A DNA stretch of 64,000 nucleotides from Clostridium merdae (GTDB lineage: Bacteria > Bacillota > Clostridia > Oscillospirales > Acutalibacteraceae), in contig NZ_FXLN01000003.1 of assembly GCF_900176635.1 (NCBI RefSeq), positions 434,001 to 498,000 of the forward strand, given 5' to 3'. Below the pieces are notes generated by a model. The model was not told where the DNA came from. It saw nothing but the letters and a program-made list of their open reading frames with translations, and did not search any database. The position numbers were made by a program, and so were the translations under genes. Positions within the stretch are counted from its first letter, which is position 1. Each line of letters opens with the position of its first letter. Below, piece after piece: positions 61,263 through 64,000 of the stretch.

Positions 61263-62219
61263 TTACGATGCCGTTAGCAAGGAAGGAAGACCTGTTTTTA
61301 CGTTTATATCCGTTCCATTACTGGTGATTAAAATTGTGCCCTGCTCATCGGTTCGAACAACATTTATCTTCGCTGCGTTTAAGCGGCTCATTACCTCTTT
61401 ATGAGGGTGCCCGTAATCGTTGTTCTTGCCGCAAGAAATAATCGCGTATTTAGGCGCTACTGCTTTTAGAAAGTTAGCAGAGGTGGAGCTGTTACTACCG
61501 TGGTGGCCTACCTTCAACACATCGCTGCTCAATTTGCTGCCGAACTCTTGCAGCATCTCTTTTTCACTTTCCTTTTCCGCATCACCTGTAAATAAGAACG
61601 ATTTCTTGCCAAAGGTTAGCTTTGCAACAATGGAGTAATTATTCAGGTCTTTGTAATTATCGTCAAGAGGAGCTAAAAACTCCAGCCGGGCATCTCCTTG
61701 GTCATACACCGTCATTCCCGCTTTGCTCTGCGTTAAACGCAGCCCCTTCTTTTCTACGGCATCCAGCATATTTTCATAAACTCGGGTGGTGGGTACCTGG
61801 CCGTCTGCCACCTTTGGCAAATAAATTTTGCCGATGTCCATCTGTTTAATGACCTGCGCCATCCCGCCAATATGGTCAGCGTGCGGGTGAGTGGCGATTA
61901 AATAATCAATTTTGTGTACGCCCAGCTGCTCTAAATAATCAAGAAGCTTACTGGAGCCCTCCGCCAGCCCGGCATCAATTAATATGTTTTCGCCGCTCGG
62001 TAATCGAATGAGCTCGCTGTCCCCTTGGCCTACATCCAAATAGTAAATAGAAACATTATTCGTTTCTTTTACAAAGTCGCCAGACGGAACATCAAACCCA
62101 ACGGCATAACGGTCTGGGTCAGATGCAAAAATCCACGTTGCTATAATTAATATTACTGACGCAAAAAGCGCCGGGGTCGATACTTTTTTTCGCCGTGTGA
62201 TAGGAAACAATCCTTTCAA
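61263..62219 (-). CDS. Metallo-beta-lactamase-fold hydrolase, ComEC C-terminal type, membrane-anchored
   Basis: 318 residues. An N-terminal signal anchor (about 15-32) leads to an extracytoplasmic MBL domain. The metal motif HPHADH (111-116), the GQGD motif (65-68), FTGDAE and GHHGSN match stand-alone ComEC/Rec2-like hydrolases, possibly extracellular nucleases or phosphodiesterases. The start codon appears to be TTG at 62219, but no ribosome binding site is seen because an intrinsic terminator immediately precedes it, so the true start may be further in. Confidence 0.85.
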   Translation of the reverse strand: MKGLFPITRRKKVSTPALFASVILIIATWIFASDPDRYAVGFDVPSGDFVKETNNVSIYYLDVGQGDSELIRLPSGENILIDAGLAEGSSKLLDYLEQLGVHKIDYLIATHPHADHIGGMAQVIKQMDIGKIYLPKVADGQVPTTRVYENMLDAVEKKGLRLTQSKAGMTVYDQGDARLEFLAPLDDNYKDLNNYSIVAKLTFGKKSFLFTGDAEKESEKEMLQEFGSKLSSDVLKVGHHGSNSSTSANFLKAVAPKYAIISCGKNNDYGHPHKEVMSRLNAAKINVVRTDEQGTILITSNGTDINVKTGLPSLLTAS

Positions 62220-62220
62220 T

Positions 62221-62258
62221 AAAAAAGCCGCCCATATCGAGCGGCTCTTGCTTTTTTA
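62221..62258 (-). terminator. Terminator after the small HPr-like gene
   Basis: AGCCGC/GCGGCT stem with six T on the minus strand. The T run ends just before the putative TTG start of the MBL gene. On the plus strand it is also followed by T-rich DNA. Confidence 0.75.
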
Positions 62259-62331
62259 GGTGGCTCCAATTGGCAGGAGATCCAATACAGCATACAAAAG
62301 CCCTTCCTATTTCGGGCCTATACCGGATGAA

Positions 62332-62583
62332 TTAGGGTTTCTGGAACAGATTGTAACGGAACAGCAGGCTTTCATCCTCTGCGTTTTCGCATTCCAAAAA
62401 CGCTTCCGCAATCTTGCCGCCCTCAATTAAATGGGTAAGACCCATCAATTGGGAAAGCTTACTGCGTAAATTCAGGCGGTCACCTTCTCGTGTTACCAGA
62501 AATACATTTCCCTTGCATTGCTCTAAAACACGAATAAAGCCGGGTACATCTAAATCATGCAATTCTAAAATTGATTTTCCCAT
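62332..62583 (-). CDS. Small conserved protein, HPr-like fold suggested
   Basis: 83 residues, soluble. The order LDVPGFIRVLEQCKGNVFLVT, NLRSKLSQLMGL and IEGGKIAEAFLECENAED recalls the HPr phosphocarrier fold (helix, strand, then NLKS-type motif), but the phosphorylated His and its surroundings are missing. It would be a non-phosphorylatable paralogue. The comparison is from memory and moderate. It lies downstream of the ABC ATPase gene and ends at a terminator. Confidence 0.6.
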   Translation of the reverse strand: MGKSILELHDLDVPGFIRVLEQCKGNVFLVTREGDRLNLRSKLSQLMGLTHLIEGGKIAEAFLECENAEDESLLFRYNLFQKP

Positions 62584-62667
62584 AGAAAATCCCCCCGTTT
62601 CTAAGTAAGGGTAATCACCAAAATATCACTCATATTATAACAGTTTCCCCTTATTTGTCAACCGGAC

Positions 62668-63345
62668 TTAAGAGCAGATTTCTACGACCTTACCGTCCTG
62701 TATTTGTATTTTTCGCATTGCCTGTGCTGCAATTTTATCATCATGCGTAATTAATATTACTGTCCTTCCCTCACGGTTCAGGCTTTTCAAAATCTCCATA
62801 ACCTCTTGGCCGGATTGTGAATCTAAATTACCGGTTGGCTCATCCGCCAAAATAACCGGCGGGCGTGCCGCAATGGCTCTTGCAATGGCTACGCGCTGCT
62901 GCTGCCCACCGCTCATTTGCCCCGGCCGGTGGTAAAGGCGTTTTTCAAGTCCAACACGCACCAGTGCCTCGCGGCTTAGATTGCGGCGCTCTGTTTTGCG
63001 TAGTCCACGGTAAACAAGGGGTAGCTCCACATTCTCGAGTGCATCGAGCGTAGGAATCAGGTTAAAGCCCTGAAATACAAAACCAATTTCCGTATTGCGA
63101 ATACGTGACAATCGATCTTCCGAAATTTTTGCTACATTCTCCCCATTTAAGTAATACTCCCCACATGTTGGCAAATCAAGGCATCCGAGCACATTCATGA
63201 GGGTTGATTTTCCACTGCCGGATGGCCCCACAATTGCAACAAACTCCCCTTGCTCAATTTTCAGATTTAAATCATCAAGCGCGCGAATTTCTTCCTCCCC
63301 GTTCCAATAGCGTTTTTCAATCCCTTCAATACGAATGAGTTCCAT
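62668..63345 (-). CDS. ABC transporter ATPase, LolD/MacB type, without permease
   Basis: 225 residues from the third of three ATG codons (63345), seven bases behind AAAGGAGG; the longer reading to 63513 crosses a promoter. Walker A GPSGSGKS, signature MSGGQQQR, Walker B VILADEPTGNLD and switch His in ITHD are complete. The family exports peptides or lipoproteins or works in cell division. No permease gene adjoins it in this window, unlike the BceAB pair. Confidence 0.9.
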   Translation of the reverse strand: MELIRIEGIEKRYWNGEEEIRALDDLNLKIEQGEFVAIVGPSGSGKSTLMNVLGCLDLPTCGEYYLNGENVAKISEDRLSRIRNTEIGFVFQGFNLIPTLDALENVELPLVYRGLRKTERRNLSREALVRVGLEKRLYHRPGQMSGGQQQRVAIARAIAARPPVILADEPTGNLDSQSGQEVMEILKSLNREGRTVILITHDDKIAAQAMRKIQIQDGKVVEICS

Positions 63346-63397
63346 CATCATTCCTCCTTTATAATTCTGCGGGTGAAATAATCTCCCCAAAACAAGA

Positions 63398-63426
63398 TTT
63401 ACTTTCCCGCCGCTTTCCTCTATAAT
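63398..63426 (+). promoter_or_regulatory. Promoter of the phosphohexomutase gene
   Basis: TTTACT, 17 bp, TATAAT (63398-63403 and 63421-63426), about 65 bp before the start. Confidence 0.65.
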
Positions 63427-63489
63427 AGAGTTACATTTTACCCATTCATTACGGCGCAACCGCGCCCACGATAAAAGGAGCAGGATTTT

Positions 63490-64000
63490 ATGCTGACAAA
63501 AGAGTGGAAGCAATTCAAAAGCGGCACCGACATACGCGGAGTTGCCAGTGAAGGCCCCGAGCAGGTAAACCTGACCGACGAAGTGATTGAGCGCATTTCA
63601 TGCGGCTTTGCCTTATGGCTTACGGAGAAAACGAACAAGAAGCCAAGTGAGCTTTCCGTGGCGATAGGCCACGACTCCCGCATCTCTGCACCCCGCATTA
63701 GTGCGGCGGTGACCCGCGCTCTTACCGGCTGTGGCATACGTGTTCTCGACTGCGGCCTCGCTTCAACCCCCTCCATGTTTATGGCTACGTTAGACATCCC
63801 CTGCGACGGTGCAATTCAAATGACCGCCAGCCACCATCCATACAACCGAAATGGATTAAAGTTTTTTGTAAAAACTGGAGGTCTCGACGCTCCCGATATT
63901 GAAGCCTTATTGCTCTATGCGCAGGAAAACAAAGCCCCCGCAGCAGACAAGCCCGGCAGCGTGGAGCCGAGCGACCATATGAAGATTTATAGCGCTCACC
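63490..64000 (+). CDS. Phosphoglucomutase/phosphomannomutase family, N-terminal part
   Basis: Begins at the ATG behind AAGGAGC and runs off the window, giving 170 residues. FKSGTDIRGVAS at the start and GHDSRIS (60-66) are typical. The phosphoserine loop reads TASHHPYNRNGLKFF with S114; most members have TASHNP, so the Asn is replaced by His. Sugar-1-phosphate from cellobiose phosphorolysis could feed this enzyme, but substrate specificity cannot be read from this part. Confidence 0.88.
   Translation, partial: MLTKEWKQFKSGTDIRGVASEGPEQVNLTDEVIERISCGFALWLTEKTNKKPSELSVAIGHDSRISAPRISAAVTRALTGCGIRVLDCGLASTPSMFMATLDIPCDGAIQMTASHHPYNRNGLKFFVKTGGLDAPDIEALLLYAQENKAPAADKPGSVEPSDHMKIYSAH

Noticed and set aside
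63346..63513. Long N-terminal extension of the LolD-type ATPase
   Set aside because: It crosses the divergent promoter region and lacks homology; the AAAGGAGG fixes the start at 63345.

Overview
The window looks like chromosomal DNA of a spore-forming, anaerobic, cellobiose-using member of the Clostridia (Firmicutes), most likely the Oscillospiraceae/Ruminococcaceae side. This is inferred from a GerA-type germination operon, type III glutamine synthetase, cellobiose phosphorylase, superoxide reductase with bacteriohemerythrin, a thioredoxin reductase of clostridial type, AGGAGG ribosome binding sites with frequent TTG/GTG starts, and sigma-A promoters of TTGACA-N17-TATAAT form. No phage, CRISPR array, rRNA operon or intact insertion sequence was seen.

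Layout. 0-0.7 kb: the 3' part of a structured, terminated element and an orphan immunity-like gene. 0.7-6.5 kb (minus): recA-recX-rimO-pgsA, with a structured recA leader and a candidate LexA box, then prmC and DUF1385. 6.5-10.2 kb (minus): lipoprotein, response regulator and histidine kinase. 10.6-13.4 kb: CadC/SmtB-type repressor with a Zn/Cd/Pb P-type ATPase. 13.8-17.5 kb: YbhN-type flippase-like protein, a DUF1538 membrane protein paired with a PII-like protein, and a 56-residue protein. 17.5-21.3 kb: chemoreceptor and L-serine dehydratase. 21.5-25.7 kb: ger operon in the order A-C-small-B. 25.9-31.7 kb: Bce-type peptide sensing and resistance module with uppP close by. 31.8-37.3 kb: tRNA-Lys, a second chemoreceptor, and the copA-copZ-csoR copper operon. 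37.4-38.2 kb: two direct copies and one inverted, internally deleted copy of a structured intergenic repeat. 38.3-42.6 kb: oxygen and redox genes. 42.7-49.7 kb: CrtO-like acyltransferase, cohesin/cadherin-like surface protein, LysR and glnN, SDR and Crp-family regulator. 50-58.8 kb: LacI-controlled sugar ABC importer without its own ATPase, cellobiose phosphorylase and GH1 beta-glucosidase. 59-64 kb: low-complexity surface protein, orphan amino-acid binding protein, MBL-fold hydrolase, small HPr-like protein, orphan ABC ATPase and the start of a phosphohexomutase.

How the parts work together. Metal efflux units are each controlled by their own sensor. BceRSAB and UppP both act on the undecaprenyl pyrophosphate cycle. 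The sugar cluster imports beta-glucosides and splits them by phosphorolysis or hydrolysis. The oxygen-defence genes at 38-42 kb fit a strict anaerobe facing transient oxygen. The observations judged most worth following are the covarying repeat family at 37.4-38.2 kb, the multi-hairpin recA leader, the DUF1538/PII-like pair with its hairpin leader, the terminator in the glnN leader, and the thioredoxin reductase that lacks the usual NADPH motif.
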